Counted from the first letter of the stretch, positions 17,226 through 25,604 are shown. The stretch is 64,000 bases of DNA from Ruminococcus sp. (GCA_017441505.1 JAFRXL010000001.1:1-64000); one strand, 5' to 3'. Numbers and translations are program-made. Notes: generated from the sequence alone by a model not told the origin.

Positions 17226-18782
17226 TTAAGCTAAAAATCCCATGATAAGCACTATGAAGAAAAGGATCATTGAAAAACCTGCACCGCTTGATGAATCGCT
17301 TCCTGCAAAAATAAGCATCAGGATGAAGCAGAGAAAAGCAATTAAGAAGAGTTTCTTTTTTCGTTTCTTCTTCTTTATTGCACGTTCTTCTTCTTTGTGC
17401 TGTTCAAGAGCGGAAGAAGCGACACGATATTCATAGTCTAATTGCTGTTTTTCTATCTGACCTATTGCATTTCTAACCATGATTATGATACCATCGTTGA
17501 TATGGGCTATTTCTGTATGCTCGCTGCCTTTTGAGAAAATAAGAGCATTTTTCATGTTGTTTCCGAGGATATAACCCATGCGGGTCGTAAACAGCTCGTT
17601 ATCATCTATATGAGTACCAAACCCCTGTATGTACTTATTGGCGAAGAAATCGATATTTTTTTCAGAGTATATCTCGCTCGGCTGGGAGCAGCTGTATTCT
17701 GCAAGGAATTTAGCCAAATAAGCCTGAGCACATTCGGGGTCGTTATCAAGGATAGTTTCGCAGTATTCCTCAGCACTTTCAAAGTCGTGGTCGCTGAGGA
17801 AAATATTTATCCTTTTAAGCATTTTATCCTCGTCAAAGGAAGACACCCTTCGTTTGGGGACTGCAATGCGTTCGCTGATATTATTGTCAGCGGATACAAG
17901 CTTTTTGATACCTCTTATAACGTCGTTCATGAAGCCGATTTTTGACATATCCTGAGCCTGCAAATGTGAAAATTCCTCAGGAAGGTCATAGGCGTCCATA
18001 TCCCTGTAGCATGGTATGAGGAGCTTGTTTCTGTCAGCTTTTATTATTTTAAGGTATCTGCTCCACTCATTTTTCACCCACGGAGCGTTGAAATATTCCG
18101 GCTGAGTTCCTATAACGAGCATCACCTTTGCAGTCTGGAGTGCGGCGAATATGTAAGGTTCGTACTCTTTTCCAAGCTTATCTTCAAGGGTTATAGCCGC
18201 ATAGAAGGTCTTGAAGCCCTCTTGGGTCAGCTGATAGTATATGTCATTGGCGATGACACTATCCTTAGTGCGTTTGCCGTTTTCATCCTTTTCCTTGTAG
18301 CAGATGAAAACATCGAAAGGCTCTTCCGAGCGGACTATATTGATTATCTCTTTCTGCAAGCGGTCTATTTCAGCGGCTTCGTATTCGTAAAGCTCACGGG
18401 ACTGCGGCTCTGCATATTGCAAGGCAGATGCGTAGTCGACATCGGTCAGCACTGATTCAAGCAGTGTTCTGTGACAGGTAGGTACCTTATTTCCGGTCGC
18501 AGGGTCATCGACGTATTCTATGCCGAATTTACAGAGCACCATACCCCAGTAAGCCTCAGGGTCATCGGGAGTTTTCTCGACTATACTTTCGTATACCTCC
18601 AGAGCTTTATCAAAATCGCTTTTTATTCTCAGAGCATTTGCACGGTTAAAGAGATTTGCGATTATATCATCTCTTGTATGGGGAAGGGTCTGGAGAGTTC
18701 CACAATATTCACACTGACATACATTTTTTCCGGCAGCGGCGTTCAGTGTACCTCCGCACATTTTGCATTTGAAAACAGACAT
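17226..18782 (-). CDS. TIR-domain protein with N-terminal zinc ribbon and C-terminal membrane segments (TIR-1)
   Basis: 518 residues, a paralogue of the next gene. The first 300 residues align without gaps by eye: zinc ribbon (CKMCGG, CQCEYCG), PTCHRT at 101, TIR domain from FDVFICYKEKD (about 156) and the catalytic-type Glu239 in PWVKNEWSRY. The C-terminal half is shorter: a helical region, then a Lys/Arg-rich stretch and two membrane segments (about 475-515). The ATG at 18782 has the RBS AAGAGGT; the frame is open to 18914, but that part runs across the promoter. First gene of the cassette, driven by a consensus promoter. Confidence 0.9.
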   Translation of the reverse strand: MSVFKCKMCGGTLNAAAGKNVCQCEYCGTLQTLPHTRDDIIANLFNRANALRIKSDFDKALEVYESIVEKTPDDPEAYWGMVLCKFGIEYVDDPATGNKVPTCHRTLLESVLTDVDYASALQYAEPQSRELYEYEAAEIDRLQKEIINIVRSEEPFDVFICYKEKDENGKRTKDSVIANDIYYQLTQEGFKTFYAAITLEDKLGKEYEPYIFAALQTAKVMLVIGTQPEYFNAPWVKNEWSRYLKIIKADRNKLLIPCYRDMDAYDLPEEFSHLQAQDMSKIGFMNDVIRGIKKLVSADNNISERIAVPKRRVSSFDEDKMLKRINIFLSDHDFESAEEYCETILDNDPECAQAYLAKFLAEYSCSQPSEIYSEKNIDFFANKYIQGFGTHIDDNELFTTRMGYILGNNMKNALIFSKGSEHTEIAHINDGIIIMVRNAIGQIEKQQLDYEYRVASSALEQHKEEERAIKKKKRKKKLFLIAFLCFILMLIFAGSDSSSGAGFSMILFFIVLIMGFLA

Positions 18783-18821
18783 ATTGTACCTCTTTCCCGT
18801 TTGTTTTTTAAGATTTATACT

Positions 18822-18850
18822 ATTATACCATAATCGTACATAATTTTCAA
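18822..18850 (-). promoter_or_regulatory. Promoter of the TIR/SPFH cassette
   Basis: On the minus strand, TTGAAA (18845-18850), 17-bp spacer, TATAAT (18822-18827), 40 bp before the TIR-1 ATG. Its strength suggests constitutive expression; no operator-like dyad is obvious. Confidence 0.8.
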
Positions 18851-18879
18851 TATTTTTTATCGTTTTTAGAAAAAAATAT

Positions 18880-18905
18880 GCTCCCTGTAAAGGAATACAG
18901 GGAGC
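18880..18905. terminator. Terminator between the DUF4003-like gene and the TIR cassette
   Basis: A perfect 10-bp stem (gctccctgta with tacagggagc) and 6-nt loop. On the minus strand a T7 run follows after two bases, so it ends the gene at 18918 and isolates the TIR promoter. Confidence 0.9.
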
Positions 18906-18917
18906 GTTTTTCATCGA

Positions 18918-19913
18918 TCAGCAAGTTGCTGCAACGGCAGCTGCACAGGCTGTGGCATCCTGAATGCATCTGTACAGGATAAGTTCCTTAGCTGCTATGG
19001 CAGCAAGCCTGTCGCTTATCTTAGCAGTTTTAGTATTGCTCTGCGGAGCGTAAGCTGCGGCAACAAGCATAGCTGCGTGCATTAAGCGTTCTTTTTTGCT
19101 AAAACCTAATATACCCCTATATCCCTTTTGTTCAGCAAGATAATCATCTGCTTCTGAAATATCCTTAACAGTCGTCTGAATGTCATTCCCCAATGCTGAC
19201 AGAGCTGCAAGGACAGTTAGTTCACGGTTTTTGCCGTATTTTTTACCGGAGTCTTTGAGTTCTTGGGCAAGTGCGTTGAAAGAAGAGCATTTCTCCGTGA
19301 CTTCTCCCTCAGCAAGTGTGAGTATATGAGATATTGTCTGAACAGTGTCTCCGTCACTGAAGCCCTTGAACTGCTTGAAGATATTTTCCATTTCGTCGAT
19401 CAGTTCATCATCCGATCTCTCCGACATAGCAAGCAGAACACAGTACACTATATCCTCCGAAGAAGTGAGGAAGAAGTGTTTCTTTTTCATCCTGTCATAG
19501 ATAATTTTAGCACGTTCAGCTATCTCCGCACTGCGTCCGGAATCGCCGTACTCTGTTATGAGAGCTGCGGCACTCACAGCAAATTCCGAACTATGGAAAT
19601 ACTTTTTCAGTATTGCGTAGTTTTCTTGTGTATTATCGAGAAATTCCTGAGGATTTCCGGAAACAGTCATAAGGCAGGTGACAGGTCCTTCCATTACACC
19701 TCGCATTGATGAGAAAGCTCCGTTTTGCGAACGCAGCAGCTTTCTGTTGGCTTTCAGCTCATCTTCGTTTATTTCTGCTTTGCGTGATGCCATGATGTAT
19801 GCACATATTATATATACGGTACTGTAATCAAGACCAAAGATGCCTTTTGTTTTTTCCTGAGCAGCGATAAAATCATCGCATATATTTGTGAGTTCACTAT
19901 TCATTGTATTCAC
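18918..19913 (-). CDS. DUF4003-like protein
   Basis: 331 residues, soluble and mostly helical, with the pattern KTKGIFGLDYSTVYIICAYIMA near the start, IYDRMKKKHFFLTSSEDIVYCVLLA in the middle and YRGILGFSKKERLMHAAMLVAA near the end, which fits the DUF4003 family. Function unknown. The C-terminus is rich in Ala and Cys. It is separated from the TIR cassette by a terminator and from the SPFH/NfeD pair by a hairpin, so it is probably its own unit or a read-through gene of nfeD-qmcA. Confidence 0.75.
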   Translation of the reverse strand: MNTMNSELTNICDDFIAAQEKTKGIFGLDYSTVYIICAYIMASRKAEINEDELKANRKLLRSQNGAFSSMRGVMEGPVTCLMTVSGNPQEFLDNTQENYAILKKYFHSSEFAVSAAALITEYGDSGRSAEIAERAKIIYDRMKKKHFFLTSSEDIVYCVLLAMSERSDDELIDEMENIFKQFKGFSDGDTVQTISHILTLAEGEVTEKCSSFNALAQELKDSGKKYGKNRELTVLAALSALGNDIQTTVKDISEADDYLAEQKGYRGILGFSKKERLMHAAMLVAAAYAPQSNTKTAKISDRLAAIAAKELILYRCIQDATACAAAVAATC

Positions 19914-19944
19914 TTCCGTTTCAGTAAATATTCATATACGGGCA

Positions 19945-19964
19945 GCTCCCCGAAACCGGGGAGC
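19945..19964 (-). terminator. GC-rich hairpin without a T tract
   Basis: A 7-bp stem gctcccc with ggggagc and a 6-nt loop, between the SPFH gene and the DUF4003-like gene. Neither side has a T run, so it may be an RNA-stabilising or attenuating hairpin. Confidence 0.45.
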
Positions 19965-19970
19965 CTTATA

Positions 19971-20942
19971 TCAGTTCTGATTGTCTTTTTCTACGATGCC
20001 TTTAAGTCCTGCTGCGAGACCTGCAAGACCCTGTATTTCGCTTGGGATAATGATCTTGGTAGCTTTTCCGTCAGCAGCCTTTGCAAAGGATTCGAGTGAT
20101 TTGAGCTGGATGACTTTCTCGTTAGGATTAGCACTGTTGAGCTTTACGATACTGTTTGCAACAGCCTGCTGTACCATTTCAATAGCCTGAGCTTCACCGG
20201 TAGCTTCAAGTATCTTCTGCTCTCTTACAGCGTCAGCCTTGAGGATAAGAGCCTGCTTTTCAGCCTCAGCTTCGAGGATCTGAGCTTCTTTCTTAGCCTG
20301 AGCACGGAGTATCTGAGACTCCTTTTCACCCTCTGCAACGAGGATCTGAGACTTCTTGTCACCCTCAGCCTGAAGGATCTTCTCACGTCTTTCACGCTCA
20401 GCCTTCATCTGCTTCTCCATAGCGTCCTGTATCTCACGAGGAGGGAGGATGTTCTTGAGCTCTACTCGCTCTACCTTGATACCCCAGCGGTCTGTAGCCA
20501 TATCAAGAATAGATGTTATTTTGGAGTTTATAACGTCTCTTGAAGTGAGAGTAGCATCGAGTTCGAGTTCACCGATTATGTTACGGAGTGTTGTAGCTGA
20601 AAGATTCTCGATAGCCTGAAGAGGTCTTTCAACGCCGTAAGTGTATTGCTTTGCATCAGTGATCTTATAGAATACGACGGTATCGATCTGCATTGTAACG
20701 TTATCTTTAGTGATAACCGGCTGAGGTTTAAAGTCAACGACTTTTTCTTTAAGTGAGACTTTGCTTGCTATACGCTCGATAAACGGGCAAAGGTAGTGGA
20801 TACCGGTCTGCCATTCGCATCTGAACGAACCGAAACGCTCAATAACGTATACCTGAGCCTGAGGAACGATCCTGAAACCTCTGATGAATATAAATAATAA
20901 CAATAAAATAAGTCCTAAAAGAATAAGTTCTGCTGCTTCCAT
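19971..20942 (-). CDS. qmcA: SPFH/Band-7 membrane protein, QmcA/HflK-C type
   Basis: 323 residues. An N-terminal membrane anchor (about 4-22) precedes the SPFH domain (VPQAQVYVIERFGSF to about 180) and a long Ala/Glu/Lys coiled coil (about 175-260) with repeated SQILVAEGEKE-like heptads. Such proteins form membrane-bound oligomeric rings or microdomains and modulate membrane proteases. The NfeD gene is immediately upstream, the usual SPFH/NfeD partnership. It differs from the SPFH protein of the TIR cassette, which has no membrane anchor and ends in zinc ribbons. Confidence 0.92.
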   Translation of the reverse strand: MEAAELILLGLILLLLFIFIRGFRIVPQAQVYVIERFGSFRCEWQTGIHYLCPFIERIASKVSLKEKVVDFKPQPVITKDNVTMQIDTVVFYKITDAKQYTYGVERPLQAIENLSATTLRNIIGELELDATLTSRDVINSKITSILDMATDRWGIKVERVELKNILPPREIQDAMEKQMKAERERREKILQAEGDKKSQILVAEGEKESQILRAQAKKEAQILEAEAEKQALILKADAVREQKILEATGEAQAIEMVQQAVANSIVKLNSANPNEKVIQLKSLESFAKAADGKATKIIIPSEIQGLAGLAAGLKGIVEKDNQN

Positions 20943-20972
20943 GGTATTTACCTCCTGAAATATAGAAAAATA

Positions 20973-21422
20973 TTAGTTGTTTTTAGTTTCGTTTTTCAGT
21001 GAAACTATGAGTTTTGCACCTTGTACATCCTTGACTGTGACAATGCTTCCTTCCGGAATAATGTCATTTTCTTTTTCCGGAACAGCTCTCCAATCGACCC
21101 CGCTGAGAGTTACTCTTCCTGTGCCTTTGTCAACGTTTATCTCCTCTATGACCTTAGCTGTCTTGCCAATATCCAGACCTGCATTGGTCGGGATGAAACC
21201 GGCTTTGCGGTATTTTTTGACAAGAGGAAGTGTTATCAGAAGAAAAGCTCCGGATGAGAGAATGAACACTCCGAGCTGTGCGGCAAGACCGAGGCTGAAC
21301 ATTGCGGACAATATCAATGTAACTATCGCACCTACTGCGAACCAGATCGAGACAAACTGAACCGTTGCGATCTCTGCGATCACGAAGATAACAAAAGCTA
21401 CTGCCCAGATAATAACTTCCAT
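20973..21422 (-). CDS. NfeD-like membrane protein
   Basis: 149 residues: two or three N-terminal membrane segments (about 3-70) and a C-terminal OB-fold (about 85-145; IGKTAKVIEEINVDKGTGRVTLSG). This short NfeD1b type partners with SPFH proteins encoded next to it, here after 30 bp. It is the first gene of the pair and has a good RBS and promoter. Confidence 0.92.
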   Translation of the reverse strand: MEVIIWAVAFVIFVIAEIATVQFVSIWFAVGAIVTLILSAMFSLGLAAQLGVFILSSGAFLLITLPLVKKYRKAGFIPTNAGLDIGKTAKVIEEINVDKGTGRVTLSGVDWRAVPEKENDIIPEGSIVTVKDVQGAKLIVSLKNETKNN

Positions 21423-21488
21423 AAAGGATCCCCCTTTCTGAATTTATATTGCAGAATTTCCTATATCATGTAAAAATTCCACGCTAAT

Positions 21489-21517
21489 ATTATATCATTT
21501 ATTTGTGGATATTTCAA
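21489..21517 (-). promoter_or_regulatory. Promoter of nfeD-qmcA
   Basis: On the minus strand: TTGAAA (21512-21517), 17-bp spacer, TATAAT (21489-21494). Confidence 0.75.
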
Positions 21518-21596
21518 GTATCCGCCAACAGCTTTCATCATTTTTACACAATTTCTTTCGGATCATATTGCGGTAAGAATAATAGTCTGTTGTTTT

Positions 21597-22268
21597 TTAT
21601 ATACTGATGTCATCGGTAATGTCATAATGAGCATCGATAGCGTTCATACAGGCAGGGATGTTCTTTTCAAATATACCTGTTACGATCTGTTCGTGTATGC
21701 CGATGAGCTGCTGTGAGATCTCATTGTCTGCCGCCATAGAGCAGTAATCCATCCATTTGCGATACGTCTCCGAAACAGCTTCGAGCAATGTTATCCAAAG
21801 GCGGTTTTTTGTTGCATAGATCATTGCATAATGCAATTCCTTATCGGCATCGATGTATTCAGAGGATGAAGCAGCCTCCTCCATTTTTTTAAGTGCATCA
21901 GTTATTTTCTGCTTATTATCCGGAGATATACCCCGCTGTATCAGAAAATGACATATAGACTTATCCATAGTTCTTCTGAACGAAGAAACTTCTTCACGGG
22001 TTATCTTGTTGATGAGCAGCATGAGGTTCACCGCTTTGGAGATAGAGTCCTTGATGTTGTCTGTGAGGTAGTTGCCTGACCCCTGACGGCATTCAACAAG
22101 ACCGAGAGCTTCAAGGCTCCTTATAGCTTCACGTACAAAATTACGGCTCACTCCGAGTTTAGCGGAGATCTCACGCTCTGTCGGAAGACGGTCGCCTATT
22201 TGTACCATACCGCTTTCGATGAGTTCAAAAATGTAGTTTAAGGTCTTCTGAAATTCTAAATTTTCCAT
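21597..22268 (-). CDS. GntR family regulator, FadR/FCD type
   Basis: About 223 residues: N-terminal winged HTH (IGDRLPTEREISAKLGVSRNFVREAIRSLEALG) and a C-terminal helical FCD ligand-binding domain (about 80-215) with conserved His in DADKELHYAM and later INAIDAHYD. Such regulators sense small organic acids or sugar acids. Two ATGs are possible; I prefer 22268 (9 bp from AAGGAG) over 22274 (3 bp). It is divergent from an aminotransferase gene, which may be its target, and a palindrome sits in its own leader. Confidence 0.9.
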   Translation of the reverse strand: MENLEFQKTLNYIFELIESGMVQIGDRLPTEREISAKLGVSRNFVREAIRSLEALGLVECRQGSGNYLTDNIKDSISKAVNLMLLINKITREEVSSFRRTMDKSICHFLIQRGISPDNKQKITDALKKMEEAASSSEYIDADKELHYAMIYATKNRLWITLLEAVSETYRKWMDYCSMAADNEISQQLIGIHEQIVTGIFEKNIPACMNAIDAHYDITDDISI

Positions 22269-22287
22269 ATCCATCCGCTCCTTTCAC

Positions 22288-22302
22288 TGTACAGGTGGTA
22301 CA
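22288..22302. promoter_or_regulatory. Palindrome in the GntR leader, candidate operator
   Basis: TGTAC-aggtg-GTACA, perfect 5-bp arms. It lies between the -10 (22314-22319) and the RBS of the GntR gene, a position that fits autorepression. Confidence 0.5.
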
Positions 22303-22313
22303 TTAATAATTAT

Positions 22314-22343
22314 ATTATACCACACTGATATTAGTAAAGTCAA
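22314..22343 (-). promoter_or_regulatory. Promoter of the GntR gene
   Basis: On the minus strand: TTGACT (22338-22343), 18-bp spacer, TATAAT (22314-22319). Confidence 0.7.
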
Positions 22344-22400
22344 TCGGAATAAGTGAGAAAAAAGCGATGCATAAGAGAGTGCAAAATGTCGAAAAAACTA

Positions 22401-22429
22401 TTGACAATACAATTTATGAGTGATATAAT
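22401..22429 (+). promoter_or_regulatory. Consensus sigma-A promoter of the aminotransferase gene
   Basis: TTGACA (22401-22406), 17-bp spacer, TATAAT (22424-22429): a perfect match. It lies 76 bp before the start codon. Confidence 0.85.
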
Positions 22430-22505
22430 TGATATGCAATATCTATTAATCCGATAGGTAATGGTGAGATATAAAGTATGATATTAAATGCAGGAGGGAT
22501 AATAT

Positions 22506-23675
22506 ATGCCTAAACTTTCGGGCAGAACAGCAACTTTCACAGATTCTGTCATCAGAAGGATGACAAGAGTTTCAAATAAATACGGTGCAGTAAACCTTTC
22601 TCAGGGCTTTCCGGATTTTGAGCCGCCAAAGGAGATACTCGACCGTCTTGCACAGGTGACTAAAGAGGACTACCACCAGTATTCCATTACATGGGGAGCT
22701 CAGAATTTCCGTGAGGCTCTTGCACGCAAGCATGAACATTTTTCCGGTCAGAAGCTCGACCCTAATTCTGAAATAGTCGTTACCTGCGGCAGTACAGAAG
22801 CTATGATGGCAGCTATGATGAGCGTAGCTGACCCCGGCGACAAGGTCATTGTGTTCTCTCCGTTTTACGAGAACTATGGTGCTGATACCATTCTTTCCGG
22901 AGCTGAGCCGATATATGTTCCGCTGATACCTCCGGAGTTCAAATTTGATGCAGATGTGCTCGAAGCAGCATTCAAACAGCATCCGAAGGCAATAATTGTC
23001 TGCAACCCTTCAAATCCGTGCGGAAAGGTGTTCACACGTGACGAGCTGCTCATTATTGCTCAGCTCGCAGAAAAATACGACACTTTTGTTATCACTGACG
23101 AAGTATATGAGCATATCCTGTATGCACCTCATGTACATACATATTTTTCAACTCTTCCTAACATGAAAGAGAGGACTATCCTCTGTAATTCACTTTCCAA
23201 GACATACTCCATAACAGGCTGGAGACTCGGTTATGTTGCCGCTGCTCCGGAGGTTATCGACACTGTCAAGAAAGTACACGATTTTCTTACAGTAGGAGCT
23301 GCTGCACCGTTGCAGGAAGCTGCTGTTACCGGACTTAATTTCGGTGACGACTACTATAAGTGGCTTCAGGATAAGTATACCCATAAGCGTGACCTTTTCC
23401 TCAAAGGTCTGGACGATATAGGTATAGCTCATACAGTTCCTGAGGGAGCTTACTATATACTCCTCGATATATCTGAATTCGGCTTTGAGAGCGACCTTGA
23501 ATTCTGCGAGCTCCTTGCAGAAAAAGTCGGCGTAGGAGCAGTGCCGGGTTCAAGCTTCTTCAAAGAGCCGGAAAATCGCTATATACGCTTCCATTTTGCT
23601 AAAAAGGACGAAACACTTAATGCAGCACTTGAGAGACTGAATGACATAAGAAAGAAGATGCCGTACAGAAAGTAA
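22506..23675 (+). CDS. PLP-dependent aminotransferase, class I/II
   Basis: 389 residues. It has the substrate-side GAVNLSQGFPDFE motif, NPSNPCGKV near 170 (in place of NNPTG), the cofactor Asp in FVITDEVYEH (about 198) and the Schiff-base lysine 232 in NSLSKTYSITGWRLGY. The pattern resembles aminotransferases of the kynurenine/methionine aminotransferase kind; the substrate is not determinable. RBS AGGAGG is strong. A LysR gene follows 59 bp downstream and a GntR regulator is divergent, so expression may be controlled by either. Confidence 0.93.
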   Translation: MPKLSGRTATFTDSVIRRMTRVSNKYGAVNLSQGFPDFEPPKEILDRLAQVTKEDYHQYSITWGAQNFREALARKHEHFSGQKLDPNSEIVVTCGSTEAMMAAMMSVADPGDKVIVFSPFYENYGADTILSGAEPIYVPLIPPEFKFDADVLEAAFKQHPKAIIVCNPSNPCGKVFTRDELLIIAQLAEKYDTFVITDEVYEHILYAPHVHTYFSTLPNMKERTILCNSLSKTYSITGWRLGYVAAAPEVIDTVKKVHDFLTVGAAAPLQEAAVTGLNFGDDYYKWLQDKYTHKRDLFLKGLDDIGIAHTVPEGAYYILLDISEFGFESDLEFCELLAEKVGVGAVPGSSFFKEPENRYIRFHFAKKDETLNAALERLNDIRKKMPYRK

Positions 23676-23734
23676 TGTACAGAGTGCATGAAAGAAAGTC
23701 CGGTGCAGTATATTCCGGAAGAAAGAGGTAATAA

Positions 23735-24643
23735 ATGACTTTACAGCAATTACATTACGTCATAACTATCTCAGAGACAGGTTCAATGAACAAGGCTGCC
23801 GAGCAGCTTTATATCGCTCAGCCTTCCCTGACAAGTGCGGTCAGGGAGCTTGAAAAGGAAATAGGAGTAGTTATATTCAACCGCAGCGGAAAGGGAGTTT
23901 CCCTTACCAATGACGGTGCTGAGTTCATAACATACGCAAGACAGGTCTATCAGCAGTATGAGACCTTGCAGGATAAGTATCTGGGAGGAAAGGTAAAGAA
24001 AAAGTTCGGTGTATCCGCACAGCACTACTCCTTTGCAGTAAAAGCGTTTGTTGAAATGGTACAGCAGTTCGGAACTTCCGGTTACGAGTTCGCAATACGT
24101 GAAACGAGAACAGCTGAAGTTATTGAGGACGTAAGCACCCTACGCAGCGAGATAGGAGTGCTTTATCTCAGCGATTTCAACAGGAATATGATGACCCGCC
24201 TTTTCAGTACGAACGGACTTGAATTCCATAAACTCATAGAATGCGGCGTTTATGCTTATCTGTGGAAAGGTCATCCGCTTGCCGACCAGAAGTCTATACC
24301 TTTTTCAGCACTCGAAGAGTATCCGTGCCTCACTTTTGAACAGGGAGATAAAAGTTCACTCTATTTTGCAGAGGAGATATTCAGCACCCACGATATAAAG
24401 CGTGTTATCAAAGCCTGTGACCGTTCAACTATGCTGAATCTCATGAAAGGACTTCACGGCTATACTTTCTGTTCCGGAATAATCTGCGGAAGTCTGAACG
24501 GCTCGGACTATACTGCCGTACCTCTTGCCGATGATGACAGTATCATGGAGATCGGCTATATTACCAAGAAAAACATCATCCTCAGCGAAATGGGAGAAGT
24601 CTATATAAACGAGCTTGAAAAATATCTTGACCTGAAAAAATGA
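23735..24643 (+). CDS. LysR family transcriptional regulator
   Basis: 302 residues: an N-terminal winged HTH (MTLQQLHYVITISETGSMNKAAEQLYIAQPSLTSAVRELEKEIG) and a periplasmic-binding-like effector domain (about 90-295). These are tetrameric regulators that respond to a small molecule and usually control nearby genes. The RBS GAAAGAGGT precedes it. It is on the same strand as the aminotransferase, not divergent as is common for LysR genes. Confidence 0.92.
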   Translation: MTLQQLHYVITISETGSMNKAAEQLYIAQPSLTSAVRELEKEIGVVIFNRSGKGVSLTNDGAEFITYARQVYQQYETLQDKYLGGKVKKKFGVSAQHYSFAVKAFVEMVQQFGTSGYEFAIRETRTAEVIEDVSTLRSEIGVLYLSDFNRNMMTRLFSTNGLEFHKLIECGVYAYLWKGHPLADQKSIPFSALEEYPCLTFEQGDKSSLYFAEEIFSTHDIKRVIKACDRSTMLNLMKGLHGYTFCSGIICGSLNGSDYTAVPLADDDSIMEIGYITKKNIILSEMGEVYINELEKYLDLKK

Positions 24644-24656
24644 GCCGCCGCATAAA

Positions 24657-24685
24657 TTGACAATTCCTCAATACAGTTGTATAAT
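24657..24685 (+). promoter_or_regulatory. Consensus promoter abutting palindromic element copy 2
   Basis: TTGACA (24657-24662), 17-bp spacer, TATAAT (24680-24685). The expected transcription start, about 24692, is right at the left end of the element. Confidence 0.8.
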
Positions 24686-24692
24686 ACATATA

Positions 24693-24864
24693 GGCAACAC
24701 CGCACAAATCCCGCCTGTCGGCTTTGCACTGAATCTACTGGCATATTTCTCGTCATCTTGCACAGAAATCCCTTGACATACATCAGTATGCCTGCGGAAT
24801 TTCTATACAATCTGACGAAAAATATGACTGCGTATCTTCAGCACAAGCTTTGTGCGGTGTTGCC
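24693..24864. mobile_element. 172-bp MITE-like palindromic element, copy 2
   Basis: Terminal inverted repeats GGCAACACCGCACAAA with TTTGTGCGGTGTTGCC, flanked by a TATA direct repeat (24689-24692 and 24865-24868). It aligns without gaps to the copy at 6044-6215. At the sixth base from each end both arms changed together (T to C on the left, A to G on the right), so the ends stay complementary. It forms the leader of the membrane protein gene that starts 27 bp further on. Confidence 0.85.
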
Positions 24865-24891
24865 TATAGTTTTTGTAAAGAGGGGATGTCT

Positions 24892-25392
24892 GTGAGCGGT
24901 AAGAGAACGATTTTTTTCTGGAGCGGCAAATTGCTCATTTTACTGAGTATCCTGAGTTTGTTTATGTCCTTTGCCAAAGCTGATATAAAGATAATTTCCG
25001 GTCATTCAAAGAACTTCACCGGAGTCTATCTTATAGCTGGCATCAAGGACGATGCCGACTGCGGCGAATATACCGACGAAACCATATATAAGGGTGCTGA
25101 GACAGCTTCGGCTGTTATAACTGCTGCACTTATCCTTGCAGCTGCCGGACTTCTGCTTCCGGTTTTCAGCTGGATACCCTCTCTGCTTGCGGCTGGTACA
25201 ATAGCTGCGTTCGGAGTGCTTTGCCGGTATGCCAACGATGAACTCAGCAAGATATACACCCGTAAAGCTATCAACCTGCGGCCTGATTCCGGAGCTTATA
25301 TCTTTATGGCACTCGCTCTGCTTTCGGCTGCTCTGACCATTGCTGACATTATAATACGTAAAAGACGAAAGTCCGAAAAAGTCTCTGCATGA
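24892..25392 (+). CDS. Four-TM membrane protein, unknown
   Basis: About 166 residues with hydrophobic segments near 10-28, 62-78, 80-100 and 130-150, a short polar loop after the first (KADIKIISGHSKNFTGVYL), and a basic C-terminus (IIRKRRKSEKV). I prefer the GTG at 24892, which is 6 bp from AGAGGGG; the ATG at 24886 touches that RBS and could also be used. Upstream reading frame lies in the palindromic element and is not coding. The stop codon falls in the loop of the terminator hairpin. No family recognised. Confidence 0.75.
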   Translation: MSGKRTIFFWSGKLLILLSILSLFMSFAKADIKIISGHSKNFTGVYLIAGIKDDADCGEYTDETIYKGAETASAVITAALILAAAGLLLPVFSWIPSLLAAGTIAAFGVLCRYANDELSKIYTRKAINLRPDSGAYIFMALALLSAALTIADIIIRKRRKSEKVSA

Positions 25393-25408
25393 TGCGGAGA
25401 CTTTTTTA
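25381..25408 (+). terminator. Terminator overlapping the membrane protein stop
   Basis: A 9-bp stem gtctctgca with tgcggagac (one G-T pair) and a 3-nt loop made of the TGA stop codon, followed by T7. Confidence 0.85.
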
Positions 25409-25575
25409 TGTGTTTATATTGATTTATTGACTGAAGTGTGCTATTATAATAATAGGAAAGAATCCCAAAAATCAGGAGCCGGAGTCTGAAAATATTCCGT
25501 CATATGTACGGAGTACAAAAAATCCTGTCCTGTTTTGTAAATTATATAATAATATAAGCTGTATCATGCAAATAC

Positions 25576-25604
25576 TTGAAAAATAAAGAATTTCATGCTA
25601 TAAT
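25576..25604 (+). promoter_or_regulatory. Sigma-A promoter of miaB
   Basis: TTGAAA (25576-25581), 17-bp spacer, TATAAT (25599-25604). The preceding 25410-25575 holds only an A/T-rich stretch with a second TATAAT (25445-25450, poor -35) and a weak hairpin around 25500-25517. Confidence 0.75.
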
